A stretch of DNA of 22,717 nucleotides, taken from positions 1 to 22,717 of the IMG/VR virus record IMGVR_UViG_3300033388_002788; one strand, given 5' to 3'. Within the stretch, counting starts at the first letter, position 1. The number at the start of each line of letters is the position of its first letter. The position numbers were made by a program, and so were the translations under genes. The DNA comes from a virus. This document shows, in pieces, positions 6,161 through 13,734 of this stretch. The notes under the pieces are model-generated. The model was not told the DNA's origin. It was given only the letters and a program-made list of their open reading frames with translations, and searched no databases.

Positions 6161-7057
6161 TCAGCTCCTTTTCCCTTGAGAACAAAGAGGCCATTCCCTC
6201 ACGAATAGATCCGGCGGTGGTTCTTCCCCTCCATTTCCTTTCTTGAAGAAGAACGGAACGCCGGCAGAACAGCATTGCGCGTGGAGATCTCGTCCCCAAG
6301 CATAATCCATTGGCCTTGCCTTTGGTCCTGTTTCAGCTCCACAGATTACCCAATCAAGAACATGCGTCTGATACTGTTCTGCATCGACTTCCCCATTCGG
6401 ATTCCCTGTGGGAACCGCTTGTACGTCCCATCCTTCCAGCCAATCAGGACCATACGATCCTCCGCGTAAGTTGACAGGCTTCAATATTGGTTCTACGCTC
6501 ACGAATCGCATTGCCGCTGGCATATCAAGCAGAACCGGAATCCGCTCATCCGCTGTAGCTTGATTCTCCGCAGTCACCCCAAGCCAGACATTCGATAATG
6601 GATGTAGCGGTTGCTCGTGGTCATGCATTCCATTGTGCTCTCTCCATCGATCCCAAAGAGCAAAGTCTAGTTCTCCTCCGGGTGTTGCTGCATCTACAGT
6701 GCTCAAGAACTCTTTCATCCGTTCAGGACGTTTGGTAAGAATTAAGTACGTGTGTTGAGGCGCTATCGCCATCATTGACCACACGGCCACAATCCATTTA
6801 TTAGGCACATCTTCGTGAAAGAGATCACCCATCGAGCACACAAAGATCTTCTTCGGTTTCCTCCAGTGAAGCGGTTCCTCTAGTCGATCGGGATGAAAGG
6901 TAACTCGGAATGGATCATCCTTTGGATATCCGAACCTGCCAGCAAGGCGCTTTGCCATCCTTGCGGCGTAGCAATGCTCGCATCCCTCACTAACGGGTGT
7001 ACATCCGGTAACAGGATTCCAGGTCGCGTCTGCCCATTCTATTTTCGTCTGATTCAT
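6161..7057 (-). CDS. Phage Gp37/Gp68 family protein (DUF5131)
   Basis: 298 residues, ATG at 7057 behind GGAGGAGAAGG. It begins MNQTKIEWADATWNPVTGC and has three Cys at 19, 26 and 29 (GC...GCEHCYA), then FVCSMGDLFHEDVP, YLILTKRPERM, LSNVWLGVTAENQ, RFVSVEPIL and VICGAETGPKARPM. All are hallmarks of the Gp37/Gp68 family, which resembles radical-SAM proteins and probably holds an iron-sulphur cluster at the three Cys. The biochemical reaction is not established. Common in phages of varied hosts. Complete relative to family length. Confidence 0.9.
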   Translation of the reverse strand: MNQTKIEWADATWNPVTGCTPVSEGCEHCYAARMAKRLAGRFGYPKDDPFRVTFHPDRLEEPLHWRKPKKIFVCSMGDLFHEDVPNKWIVAVWSMMAIAPQHTYLILTKRPERMKEFLSTVDAATPGGELDFALWDRWREHNGMHDHEQPLHPLSNVWLGVTAENQATADERIPVLLDMPAAMRFVSVEPILKPVNLRGGSYGPDWLEGWDVQAVPTGNPNGEVDAEQYQTHVLDWVICGAETGPKARPMDYAWGRDLHAQCCSAGVPFFFKKGNGGEEPPPDLFVREWPLCSQGKRS

Positions 7058-7124
7058 CCTTCTCCTCCCTGGCCCGTATAAGTATTATACTGGTTATACC
7101 GCCGCCCGTCAAGTTTCTCCACTC

Positions 7125-8678
7125 TCACAGTCTCCACCTCACTGTTTCTCCCTCTGGGATGAAGCTCGATTGTCCTCCCACAAGCTCCGGACCGACCGTT
7201 GGCGTCTCCACCGTGGTCCCGCCCAACCGCTTCGCGAGGAATGCGAAGGCATAGGCATGACCCAGGTGATCCGGCCCCGACTTCTGATACTGGTAATACT
7301 CACCCCCGCCCGCCCTAACTTGTTTGACACGAAGGAAAGCGGCAAGGTGCGCAAGCAGTTCAGGCGGCGAATCCGAGGGCAGTATTGGATCGCCCTTCTT
7401 CAGCGGCGCAAACGCATCGTCAAGCAACTCTGTCCGATTCATCTTGACAAGCGTGATGTCCTCGATCTCCTCAGTCTTCAGTCCCAGCTTCCCCGATCCT
7501 GGCATGTAGTCGAACGTCTTGACCCTACCTGGGAACCTCCGAGCGAACGCCTTCGCCATCCTCACCTCGGGCTCTAGCTCAATGATCGCCTGGGCAGGTT
7601 CATACAACTGCATGACATCGCAAAGACCATCAAAGGTCGTCTCAAAGCCCGCCTTGATGATCCGGTCGCCTTCTAGTACCACGTACCAGCAATCTGGCTC
7701 ACCGGGGTCGATACCGAGAAAACATCCTCTCCCTCCTGACTTGCAAATGTGCTGAGATCTACCGACCAGTTCGCGCAAATATTCAGGGGCGAGTCGGCTA
7801 GCACTTGTGGAATATGGTAGACCCAGCTTGAAGTTGTAGAAGAGCTGCGTCTTTCCGGGGTTGCCTTGCACCGCCTTCCATTGCCGCTCCAAATCCCTAG
7901 GCGCAACCGTCGAGGACACAAGCTGGGATAGCCTGAACGACTCGTATTCCGCATCCTTGACCAGCGGTACCCAGTCGCCGTGGAGCTTGTCAGCCTCATG
8001 GAGCTTGTCGGCCTCGTCGAGTTCAACCCCGCACTCTGGGCAGACGAGCTTACCGTCCTTGATCGAATCGGGCCAGCTCGCCACTGGCTCATGAAGGTGG
8101 CCATTCTTGCACCTAAGCTTCCAAACATTCTGCGACGCCTCATTGATCCCAACTCCCGGCACGCTCGGGTTTGATATATCGAGCAGCCATTTGTGCTCCA
8201 CAGAGGCCGCTAGCCGCTCCTGAGCCTGGTTAGCTCCCTGCTCCCACATCCGATCAAGCTCATCCCTTATCAGCAGCCCTACTGCGATCTCAATCAGGAG
8301 CTTTTCCGAGTTCGCGCCACGCAGGTAGAGACCACTCCCCCACCCTATCTTCAACCCCACGTTGTCGACTTCCGAGAATCCCTTGCTCAACCAGTCAGAT
8401 TTAAGAATGGCACCGTTGACCCGACGTTGCGCAAACTGGGAGAGCTGTCCGGCAAGAGGCAACATGTAGAGGGCATCTTCATCGAATTCCCTGAGGAACC
8501 AAAAGGTTAAATTCAGCGCCATCTCCGTGAAGCCAAGCAGGGCCGCCTTCTGGATCACCATGCGAAAGCCCTCCGGCGTCTTGTGGTTCCATAGGCGATA
8601 AGGCTTATCGAGATACGGTTGACGGAAAGGGCGTTTCCAGATCGAGTAAGGCTCCCCGTCTCTCATCCTGCGGTGCAA
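7125..8678 (-). CDS. Terminase large subunit, GpA-like
   Basis: About 517 residues, the DNA-packaging motor. Visible: an N-terminal DGEPYSIWKRPF segment; a Walker-A position KAALLGFTE near residue 44 that lacks the classical GK(S/T), as in other GpA relatives; a Walker-B-like LLIRDELD near 135; a zinc ribbon with C190 and CPEC at 213-216; the nuclease GIDPGEPDCW with Asp324; and a C-terminal DHLGHAYAFAFLAKR. The start is uncertain: TTG at 8678 and ATG at 8666 both lack a good ribosome site and the open frame continues a few codons upstream. Residues 223-233 contain a tandem EADKLH duplication. Confidence 0.88.
   Translation of the reverse strand: MHRRMRDGEPYSIWKRPFRQPYLDKPYRLWNHKTPEGFRMVIQKAALLGFTEMALNLTFWFLREFDEDALYMLPLAGQLSQFAQRRVNGAILKSDWLSKGFSEVDNVGLKIGWGSGLYLRGANSEKLLIEIAVGLLIRDELDRMWEQGANQAQERLAASVEHKWLLDISNPSVPGVGINEASQNVWKLRCKNGHLHEPVASWPDSIKDGKLVCPECGVELDEADKLHEADKLHGDWVPLVKDAEYESFRLSQLVSSTVAPRDLERQWKAVQGNPGKTQLFYNFKLGLPYSTSASRLAPEYLRELVGRSQHICKSGGRGCFLGIDPGEPDCWYVVLEGDRIIKAGFETTFDGLCDVMQLYEPAQAIIELEPEVRMAKAFARRFPGRVKTFDYMPGSGKLGLKTEEIEDITLVKMNRTELLDDAFAPLKKGDPILPSDSPPELLAHLAAFLRVKQVRAGGGEYYQYQKSGPDHLGHAYAFAFLAKRLGGTTVETPTVGPELVGGQSSFIPEGETVRWRL
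7984..8019. repeat. Tandem 18-bp duplication inside the terminase gene
   Basis: Two adjacent 18-base units, at 7984-8001 and 8002-8019, differing at a few positions, encode a repeated Glu-Ala-Asp-Lys-Leu-His run just after the zinc ribbon. It looks like a recent in-frame slippage event in a surface linker. Confidence 0.8.
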
Positions 8679-8725
8679 AGATGCGAATCTATATGGGTCA
8701 GCAGAGCTCTTTACTCACTTGTTCC

Positions 8726-8893
8726 TTACTCCCAAGTCCTTGCTTTTAACACGGCCAGTGTTGCAAGCCCCATGAGAAAAGCAACACAAAAAGGAACAAA
8801 GATGCTTGACGCTGCCACTGCGAATGAAATAATTGAAGCAATCACAGGGACAACAAATATACACAGCAGAATACACTTTTTCTTCTTTGTCAT
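8726..8893 (-). CDS. 55-residue membrane protein with two hydrophobic segments
   Basis: ATG at 8893 overlaps the preceding stop (TAATG) and lies behind GGAGGATGGGATA. After MTKKKK, residues ~7-28 (CILLCIFVVPVIASIISFAV) and ~31-47 (SIFVPFCVAFLMGLA) are hydrophobic; the tail is basic. A 70-codon frame covers the same bases in another phase but has no ribosome site and poor composition, so I take this one as the gene. Could be a holin or membrane anchor; unproven. Confidence 0.65.
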   Translation of the reverse strand: MTKKKKCILLCIFVVPVIASIISFAVAASSIFVPFCVAFLMGLATLAVLKARTWE

Positions 8894-9102
8894 TATCCCA
8901 TCCTCCCTTGATCTCCTTGCTCAACAATCTCCTCTTTTATTTCTGTGCCGTCAAAGTAACAGACTGCCTCCCTGACTGATTCTATATCCGGAAAACTAGC
9001 CCATGTATCGTGCCACCACGACCAAAAGCGATAACGACGTTGTAATACGTACATCACGAATCCATCGGCATACGTCCGTTTAATGATTCTTAGATTCTTC
9101 AT
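8893..9102 (-). CDS. 69-residue Trp-rich protein, unknown
   Basis: Start at the ATG at 9102 behind AAGGAAAGCGCG; the longer frame to 9165 runs inside the upstream gene. It begins MKNLRIIKRTYADGFVMYVL then QRRYRFWSWWHDTWASFPDI. The central Trp cluster and basic N-terminus suggest a beta-rich small domain. Overlaps the upstream gene by 23 bases and the downstream one by 3. Confidence 0.65.
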   Translation of the reverse strand: MKNLRIIKRTYADGFVMYVLQRRYRFWSWWHDTWASFPDIESVREAVCYFDGTEIKEEIVEQGDQGRMG

Positions 9103-9433
9103 CGCGCTTTCCTTGAACAGCATACTCCTTAATCTCAAACGCAATCCTGTTCTTGATACTTTCAATCACTTTAGGAGGCAGCTCTCGCAAGCACAGGTAG
9201 TTCCTAATAACCCGCTCTGCGTGCTCCATTAGGGACAGTAGGTGCCTATGGCGCCGTATCTGTCCGGTGGATCGTGGAGCATCGAACATGCGAAATTGTG
9301 CACGCCCATCAACTACCCGGAAATCTACCTTGTGGACTTTGCCACAATCGCAGCAGGCCATCTTATATCCCTCCTCCACTGGCTGAACCCACTCGCCTTC
9401 CTCAGGCTCCTCATATCTAGGCACGATTTTCAC
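9080..9433 (-). CDS. Phage zinc-ribbon protein with CCDCGKVH motif
   Basis: 117 residues, ATG at 9433. Residues ~26-60 read MACCDCGKVHKVDFRVVDGR, then an FRMFD...RSTGQIRRHR segment. This motif is common in short phage proteins of unknown function found between terminase genes. The C-terminal half is a separate helical region (HLLSLMEHAERVIRNYLCLR). One CxxC pair is visible, perhaps making a dimeric zinc site. Confidence 0.75.
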   Translation of the reverse strand: MKIVPRYEEPEEGEWVQPVEEGYKMACCDCGKVHKVDFRVVDGRAQFRMFDAPRSTGQIRRHRHLLSLMEHAERVIRNYLCLRELPPKVIESIKNRIAFEIKEYAVQGKRDEESKNH

Positions 9434-9448
9434 CCCTAGTTACCTCAG

Positions 9449-9742
9449 TCAAGGCCTTACCTGTATCCCCATCTCATTGCATTCCTGTAGCTTTGCACGG
9501 GATTCCTGCCTGCTCAGTAATTCAGACAGTATCTCCTCCGACTTCCTGTGATCATAGCTCTCGAAAAGGATTCCCTCAAGATCATCACGACTATCCCAGA
9601 TCCCGCCCAACTTCATTTCTCCATTTTCTTCATCAATGATAACTTCAAGGGCCAATCCCAGCGGATGAAAAAACAGCCTGTTGGCCTCTTGGAGGTAGCC
9701 TCTTTCTCTGAACTCCTTGATGTCTATCCTCTTTCTTGACAT
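9449..9742 (-). CDS. Conserved-type phage protein, unknown function
   Basis: 97 residues from the ATG at 9742, one base after the upstream stop, with AGAGGTG as ribosome site; GTG at 9754 is an alternative. It contains RGYLQEANRLFFHPLGLALE, GGIWDSRDDLEGILF and a helical end with ELLSRQESRAKLQECNEMGI. I recognise this layout from many tailed-phage genomes, where it is of unknown function and lies near the terminase. Confidence 0.7.
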   Translation of the reverse strand: MSRKRIDIKEFRERGYLQEANRLFFHPLGLALEVIIDEENGEMKLGGIWDSRDDLEGILFESYDHRKSEEILSELLSRQESRAKLQECNEMGIQVRP

Positions 9743-9743
9743 G

Positions 9744-9971
9744 TTATTTGGCACCTCTTTTCTTTCGGAGTAAACTCTCCTCTTCCAGTAAGGCGTTGGT
9801 TACGCGTAGTAGGTCGAATATTTTCTTCAACCCACTATTGCTGACCGCTGTTGTGGATACTTGTGATTCATCAATCTGGAGTTGTCTCACTTCCTTAAAC
9901 GCCTGTTCATAGATCGCTTCTCGCCCAGCGTCTTGCCTTATAAGGTATAAGCAGGTTCGTGGCTTCGTCAT
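9744..9971 (-). CDS. 75-residue helical protein, unknown
   Basis: ATG at 9971 overlaps the end of the small terminase gene by two bases upstream of its stop context. It begins MTKPRTCLYLIRQDAGREAI and ends with a strongly charged helix (LLEEESLLRKKRGAK). No Cys pairs or membrane span. Position between the terminase genes suggests a packaging accessory role, unproven. Confidence 0.6.
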   Translation of the reverse strand: MTKPRTCLYLIRQDAGREAIYEQAFKEVRQLQIDESQVSTTAVSNSGLKKIFDLLRVTNALLEEESLLRKKRGAK

Positions 9972-9972
9972 T

Positions 9973-10596
9973 TTATCCTTCTGGCAACGCCAGCCCTGCT
10001 TCCTCTGCCGTCTCCCTTATCCTGGTGATGACTCGCTCGAACTCTTGCTGCTCCTCAGGACTACGCTCGATAACCAGGACCTCACGCCTGTCTGTTATCT
10101 CAAGCCGGTCGGTTGGACCACCGGTCATCAGCGCCTTCTGTTTTATCAAGTCCAGCTGCCCGTCAATCGCCTTCTGCAAGACACGATTGAGTTCCTTAGC
10201 ATCCATGGCGTCCCAAAGTTCTGGGGCTCTCTTGACAAGCTTCACCTCATCCTCAGAGCGCGTTGCCTTGACCATTCCCAGGCGGAGCAGGCATTGATAG
10301 ATGATCCCGGACAAACCAGCTTGATAGGTCTCAACTAGACGGAGCCCCTTATCCACCTTCTCAGCCTGCGCTTGGGCCCTCGCTTCTGACAGTTCGGCGA
10401 TCCTTTTGTCGGCCTCAGCCGACAGCCTTCCGACGTAGGCCTTACGCAATGTCGGCCAATCCCCTTCCGTCCCGTGCCTTTCTACTGTCCTACGCGTCAC
10501 ACCTAATTCGTCCGCAAGCTGCTCATAGGTAATGCCAGGCGTGGTCACGTACTTCTCTTTGGCTATCTCCCAGACCGCATCACTCAATCTTCCCAT
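9973..10596 (-). CDS. Terminase small subunit-like protein
   Basis: 207 residues, ATG at 10596. The N-terminal ~45 residues form a helix-turn-helix (GITYEQLADELGVTRRTVER), followed by a long coiled-coil (residues ~55-110, rich in Ala, Glu, Lys) and a C-terminal helix with EEQQEFERVITRIRE. This layout, DNA-binding domain plus oligomerisation helices, is typical of small terminases that recognise the packaging site. The gene starts the packaging module and precedes the large subunit by about 1.3 kb of small genes. Confidence 0.8.
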   Translation of the reverse strand: MGRLSDAVWEIAKEKYVTTPGITYEQLADELGVTRRTVERHGTEGDWPTLRKAYVGRLSAEADKRIAELSEARAQAQAEKVDKGLRLVETYQAGLSGIIYQCLLRLGMVKATRSEDEVKLVKRAPELWDAMDAKELNRVLQKAIDGQLDLIKQKALMTGGPTDRLEITDRREVLVIERSPEEQQEFERVITRIRETAEEAGLALPEG

Positions 10597-10603
10597 CTAC
10601 AAA

Positions 10604-10837
10604 TCACTGCTCCCTCTCCCATTCAGCAAAATCCCTACTCCAACCACCAGTATATTGAAGCAGAGCCCGATTCCACTCTATTGTATATCCCAAAGAGCGC
10701 AACATGTTTTCCTTATCCTCATCCAGGTCATCCTGCCATCCCCCTTCCTCAGTGCTCTCTTTGATTGACCCGAGAATATGTTCCAGATCTACGTTGCGTT
10801 CGCCCGCTATCTGTGCTGCGTCCTTCGCGGTTAACAT
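10604..10837 (-). CDS. 77-residue acidic protein, unknown
   Basis: ATG at 10837 behind GGGGGAGAA. It begins MLTAKDAAQIAGERNVDLEH and is very acidic in the middle (EEGGWQDDLDEDKEN), then YTIEWNRALLQYTGGWSRDF. The first 25 residues could be a small helix-turn-helix-like start but this is weak. It ends seven bases before the small terminase. Confidence 0.65.
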   Translation of the reverse strand: MLTAKDAAQIAGERNVDLEHILGSIKESTEEGGWQDDLDEDKENMLRSLGYTIEWNRALLQYTGGWSRDFAEWEREQ

Positions 10838-10850
10838 TTCTCCCCCTTGC

Positions 10851-10949
10851 TCACTGTACCCTTCTCCGCCACGATCCGCATATCACTGGTACCACTACAA
10901 CCCCTGCCGTCAAGCCGATCACCAGGTACCCCACCCAGTCAGGCGGCAT
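10851..10949 (-). CDS. 32-residue single-span membrane microprotein
   Basis: ATG at 10949 with GAGGAAGCGG upstream, overlapping the previous stop by nine bases. The peptide starts MPPDWVGYLVIGLTAGVVVV and ends PVICGSWRRRVQ: one hydrophobic span of about 18 residues and a strongly basic cytoplasmic-side tail. Function unknown. Confidence 0.6.
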   Translation of the reverse strand: MPPDWVGYLVIGLTAGVVVVPVICGSWRRRVQ

Positions 10950-11259
10950 CCGCTTCCTCTATAGGCTCCCAGCGCACGCATCCGAAATCAGGCGGCGTAA
11001 TGTGCTCACCGTCGGTCTCTTCGGTGGTGATTACGATCGGGCATCCTGAAGTTCCCACTGCCGGGAACTCCCAGAATCGACAGTCTTTACAGCGCCCCAC
11101 CAGCTTCATCCCAGTCGGTTCACTCGCTACTTCTGGTGTCAACACTTTCGTCTCCGCTTTTCTCGAATCGATCTCTTCCCCATTGAGATACCTGAATTGA
11201 ACGATTCCACGCTCAACTTTCTGCACTGCGGGGTCATGGAGCCTCCCGCCCGAACGCAA
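10939..11259 (-). CDS. Phage CxxCxxW zinc-knuckle protein
   Basis: The frame opens with TTG at 11259, inside the 3' end of tnpB. GTG at 11226 or ATG at 11109 are other starts, none with a strong ribosome site. The C-terminal half carries CKDCRFWEF, a later Cys (SGCPIV) and DFGCVRWEP, the pattern of short phage proteins with a CxxCxxW...GC metal knuckle. Because tnpB sits directly upstream, this gene may have lost its own start or N-terminus when the element inserted. Confidence 0.65.
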   Translation of the reverse strand: MRSGGRLHDPAVQKVERGIVQFRYLNGEEIDSRKAETKVLTPEVASEPTGMKLVGRCKDCRFWEFPAVGTSGCPIVITTEETDGEHITPPDFGCVRWEPIEEADAA

Positions 11260-12244
11260 GACTGAGGATGTTCATGGCCCCAACGTGGTCAGCGTCGCTG
11301 TTGAAACTACATCGAAGACATTTAAATCTCTCGCCTTGTCGATTCGCCTTCTCGGTATGCCCACATTTCGGACACATCTGAGAAGTGTACTCTGGACGGA
11401 CCGCTTTGCATCGGACGCCGAACAACTCAGCACGGTCCCGTATTCGTTTGAGGGTCAGAGCATAAAACCAGTAATTGAATTTCCGGTTTATGTTCTTTGA
11501 CCACTTGCCTTTCTTATTGTCTTTTAAGCGTTTGAGATCCTCAATTGCGATGTCAGCTTTTCCATCAACTGCTTGCTTGACAGTCCAGCCAATATAATTT
11601 CGGATCTCCTCACGCACTCGTTTTGCGGCCCTCAATCCCTGCTGCTTCCGGACCGCCTTCTCCGTTAAAGCCTTTACCTTGGTGCCGTAGACCTTACCAT
11701 CGCTGTCAGTAATCAACTTACGATATCCGATGTCGAGGCCCTTAGCTTGCTTCACCTCTTTGACATGTTTCTTTCGCTGGAAGACCAACTGAATGTACCA
11801 ATTGCCCCACTCATCTCGGATGAGCCGTCCACCGTTGACCAAATTCCATCTGCGGAGATACTTGTTAGCATGGTCGTAAGATCTGATCGGCACGGATATA
11901 GGATGACCTTTTTCCAGAGTCGATATCTTGATCCAATAATCGAAGCTGTTATGGCTTTTCTCGACCTTGATGAATCGTTGATCCAAGGTCATGCAGGGTT
12001 TTGTCAATTGCGGAGGTCGGTCGCTTTTATCAGCCTTAAGCATACCTATTGCCTGCCGTAAGGCGGCTTGTTTGAAAGCTGAACCAAGATCGAGTTTGCA
12101 ATCTTGATAATGCGCTCCGCCTGTGAGTTCTTCGTCTTCTACAAAGAAGTTGACGGCCTCTCGATACATCTCCCATAGCCGATCAAGCTGCTTTCTCTTA
12201 CTGGTATTGGCAAAGCGCAAGGCAAACTTCAAGCTTCGTTTCAT
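11234..12244 (-). CDS. tnpB: Solo TnpB (IS200/IS605-type RNA-guided nuclease)
   Basis: 336 residues from the ATG at 12244 behind GGAGGAACG. RuvC residues are all visible: GLDIG with Asp171, IAIEDL with Glu235 and a last Asp near 319 in NSDADHVGAMN. The zinc finger is CPKCGHTEKA with C291/C294 and CLRC at 309/312. TnpB is the RNA-guided nuclease ancestral to Cas12; its guide (omega) RNA normally overlaps the gene's 3' end. No TnpA transposase is present in the window, so the element would be non-autonomous. The frame is open 101 codons further upstream, but the promoter and ribosome site favour this start. All catalytic residues are kept, so it may be active. Confidence 0.9.
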   Translation of the reverse strand: MKRSLKFALRFANTSKRKQLDRLWEMYREAVNFFVEDEELTGGAHYQDCKLDLGSAFKQAALRQAIGMLKADKSDRPPQLTKPCMTLDQRFIKVEKSHNSFDYWIKISTLEKGHPISVPIRSYDHANKYLRRWNLVNGGRLIRDEWGNWYIQLVFQRKKHVKEVKQAKGLDIGYRKLITDSDGKVYGTKVKALTEKAVRKQQGLRAAKRVREEIRNYIGWTVKQAVDGKADIAIEDLKRLKDNKKGKWSKNINRKFNYWFYALTLKRIRDRAELFGVRCKAVRPEYTSQMCPKCGHTEKANRQGERFKCLRCSFNSDADHVGAMNILSLAFGREAP

Positions 12245-12247
12245 CGT

Positions 12248-12547
12248 TCCTCCACATATATTATAGTGCATCTTGTCCTGAAAACCAAGCCTCATTCTCC
12301 AAGCCGCTGAATCAAAGAATCGCTCAATTTCCAACTTCTTACCTTCTCTCCTCATTTTAAGATTCAGGGCGTCAGCGGTAGGGGCCACAGGGCTGCTGCC
12401 ACCCGAGATGGCCCCGAATCCGCTGCTGGTGCTAGGAGGCCGCTGGTAATCCGATTTACCGAATCGAACGGCGGCGATTACAGAAGGATCATGACTCCCT
12501 CCAAGCCTTCCATTACCGGCCCAGCGGTGGTTCATCATTGTTCTCAC
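12248..12547 (-). pseudogene. Upstream frame fused in phase to tnpB; possible interrupted gene
   Basis: About 100 codons run in phase into tnpB. They start with GTG at 12547, overlapping the previous stop (GTGA), or ATG at 12535 behind GAGGG. The sequence contains NGRLGGSHDPSVIAA, a Ser/Gly/Pro-rich low-complexity stretch and EGKKLEIERFFDSAAW. It does not resemble a TnpB N-terminus. I read it as the 5' part of a small phage gene cut by the element, or as the element's left end read through. The gene after tnpB has a GGRLHDPAV stretch reminiscent of GRLGGSHDPSV. Confidence 0.35.
12260..12288 (-). promoter_or_regulatory. Putative tnpB promoter
   Basis: Minus strand TTGGTT, 17 bases, TATAAT. 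The -10 box is perfect, the -35 box matches three of six. Transcription would begin about ten bases before the ATG, just ahead of the GGAGG ribosome site. Confidence 0.5.
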
Positions 12548-13113
12548 GCCCTCTTCGCATTATGGAGCGCATCCTCACAAAGCGCAAGCGCGTCCTCAAG
12601 CGGGAGAGTCGCTTCCAGTTTCAGATTCGCGCAGGTCGCATCCATCCGACCCGTCTCCTTGTTCACAGGTCCGCAGCGGAACCAGTAAATCTTGGCACTC
12701 ATTCTTGACCCGCTATCTGTTTTGGGACTGATCGAAAAATCAGCAGATCCAGGCAACCGTCGTACTTCAAATGACTCCCTGAACCGCCCCTCTACCTCTA
12801 CCAGCTCCTCCTCACATTGATCTCTCTCCACCGCCCTACTGGCGCATTCGAGCGCAAAGTCCACAGCCTCGGATATCTCATTCCGGTTGAACCTCCGAAA
12901 GTCATCCAAGCCACCACCAATACGCTTGGTCTGAACCACGAATCTGGGCACAATTCCATCCATAGCCACATAGCCCTCAAGCCTTGGATGCTCAGGATTG
13001 ACACCTCGCTTCCTACATTCCTCCTCGAATCTGTCCGCCAGGAAATCTGCTTTCGCCTGCCGCACGCGCTCCCATACCTGCGAGGGAAAATCCGCCGCAC
13101 GCCTAACCCTCAT
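12544..13113 (-). CDS. 189-residue phage protein, unknown
   Basis: ATG at 13113, overlapping the preceding gene by 11 bases. It begins MRVRRAADFPSQVWERVRQA, has a basic, helical N-terminal third (FEEECRKRGVNPEHPRLEGY), an IVPRFVVQTKRIGGGLDDFR strand region and an acidic middle. No Cys pairs or catalytic motifs that I recognise. Its end overlaps the GTG of the frame leading into tnpB, so the element inserted just downstream of this gene. Confidence 0.65.
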   Translation of the reverse strand: MRVRRAADFPSQVWERVRQAKADFLADRFEEECRKRGVNPEHPRLEGYVAMDGIVPRFVVQTKRIGGGLDDFRRFNRNEISEAVDFALECASRAVERDQCEEELVEVEGRFRESFEVRRLPGSADFSISPKTDSGSRMSAKIYWFRCGPVNKETGRMDATCANLKLEATLPLEDALALCEDALHNAKRA

Positions 13114-13285
13114 CGCCAGTCATCTCCTCTCTGTCATTGTGCTGGATTGCCACCACCTTCTCCCGGATCGCCTCTTTTATGTACGCGGACGCCAGACGCT
13201 TCTTCTTCAGCTCTGCCAAGAATTCGATCAGATCCCGGTCCCTGTCCGTATCCAGGTTGATCACTTGGTAAACATAGGACTTCAT
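13103..13285 (-). CDS. 60-residue ribbon-helix-helix-like protein
   Basis: Start at the ATG at 13285 behind GTAGGAGGTAACAAC; the open frame reaches 13324 but inside the previous gene. Sequence MKSYVYQVINLDTDRDRDLI, then EFLAELKKKRLASAYIKEAI. The strand followed by two helices resembles ParR/StbB-type ribbon-helix-helix proteins. It may bind DNA as a dimer; no partner ATPase is next to it, so a segregation role is not implied. Confidence 0.65.
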   Translation of the reverse strand: MKSYVYQVINLDTDRDRDLIEFLAELKKKRLASAYIKEAIREKVVAIQHNDREEMTGDEG

Positions 13286-13296
13286 GTTGTTACCTC

Positions 13297-13545
13297 CTAC
13301 TCCGCGACATGCACTGAGATGCACCCCGAGTAGTCCCCACCCCGCCCGGTAACCTGTTGCGCAATCCTGAGCGCCTTGACGTCCGTCTCATTCACTGTCA
13401 GGCCCGGGAGCTGTCCCACTTTGATGCTCAGCCAGTGGGCCGCCGTCCCGGTATCGTGACCTACGCTCAGGCCCTCCTTGCTGAATCCGGCCTTGAGCAG
13501 CGCCCTCTTTACCAGCGTGGTTTCCTCCCTTGCGTTCATCATCAT
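13297..13545 (-). CDS. 82-residue phage protein, GTA-W family-like, unknown
   Basis: ATG at 13545 overlaps the previous stop (ATGATGATG). It contains LVKRALLKAGFSKEGLSVGH then DTGTAAHWLSIKVGQLPG, and ends with QVTGRGGDYSGCISVHV. The helix followed by a GTA-x-x-W-strand pattern is common in small phage and plasmid proteins of unknown function. No catalytic residues evident. Confidence 0.65.
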   Translation of the reverse strand: MMMNAREETTLVKRALLKAGFSKEGLSVGHDTGTAAHWLSIKVGQLPGLTVNETDVKALRIAQQVTGRGGDYSGCISVHVAE

Positions 13546-13706
13546 ACACCCATCGCTCTTTCCATCGCCGCTAACCGTCGATCCTTTTCATAGTATGCAC
13601 TGAACTCTTCATCACTGAGCTCATAGTTGATGTGTCGAAGATACAGCCGCTCAACCTCCGCCCGTAATGCTTTCAGTCCTTTTCTTGTCTGTCCTCGCTC
13701 TCTCAT
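13542..13706 (-). CDS. 54-residue helical protein, first gene after the module promoter
   Basis: ATG at 13706 behind GGAGGTTGCACA, 29 bases after the -10 box of the promoter upstream. It reads MRERGQTRKGLKALRAEVER, then LYLRHINYELSDEEFSAYYE and ends in a charged helix. Basic N-terminus, otherwise two or three helices. As the first gene of the transcript it could be a regulator, but no DNA-binding motif is clear. Confidence 0.65.
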   Translation of the reverse strand: MRERGQTRKGLKALRAEVERLYLRHINYELSDEEFSAYYEKDRRLAAMERAMGV

Positions 13707-13734
13707 TGTGCAACCTCCTTTTCCTTACATCTAC

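Noticed and set aside
8715-8927. 70-codon Cys-rich minus frame
   Set aside because: It overlaps the 55-residue membrane gene, which has a better ribosome site and coupled start; the Cys content is a shadow effect.
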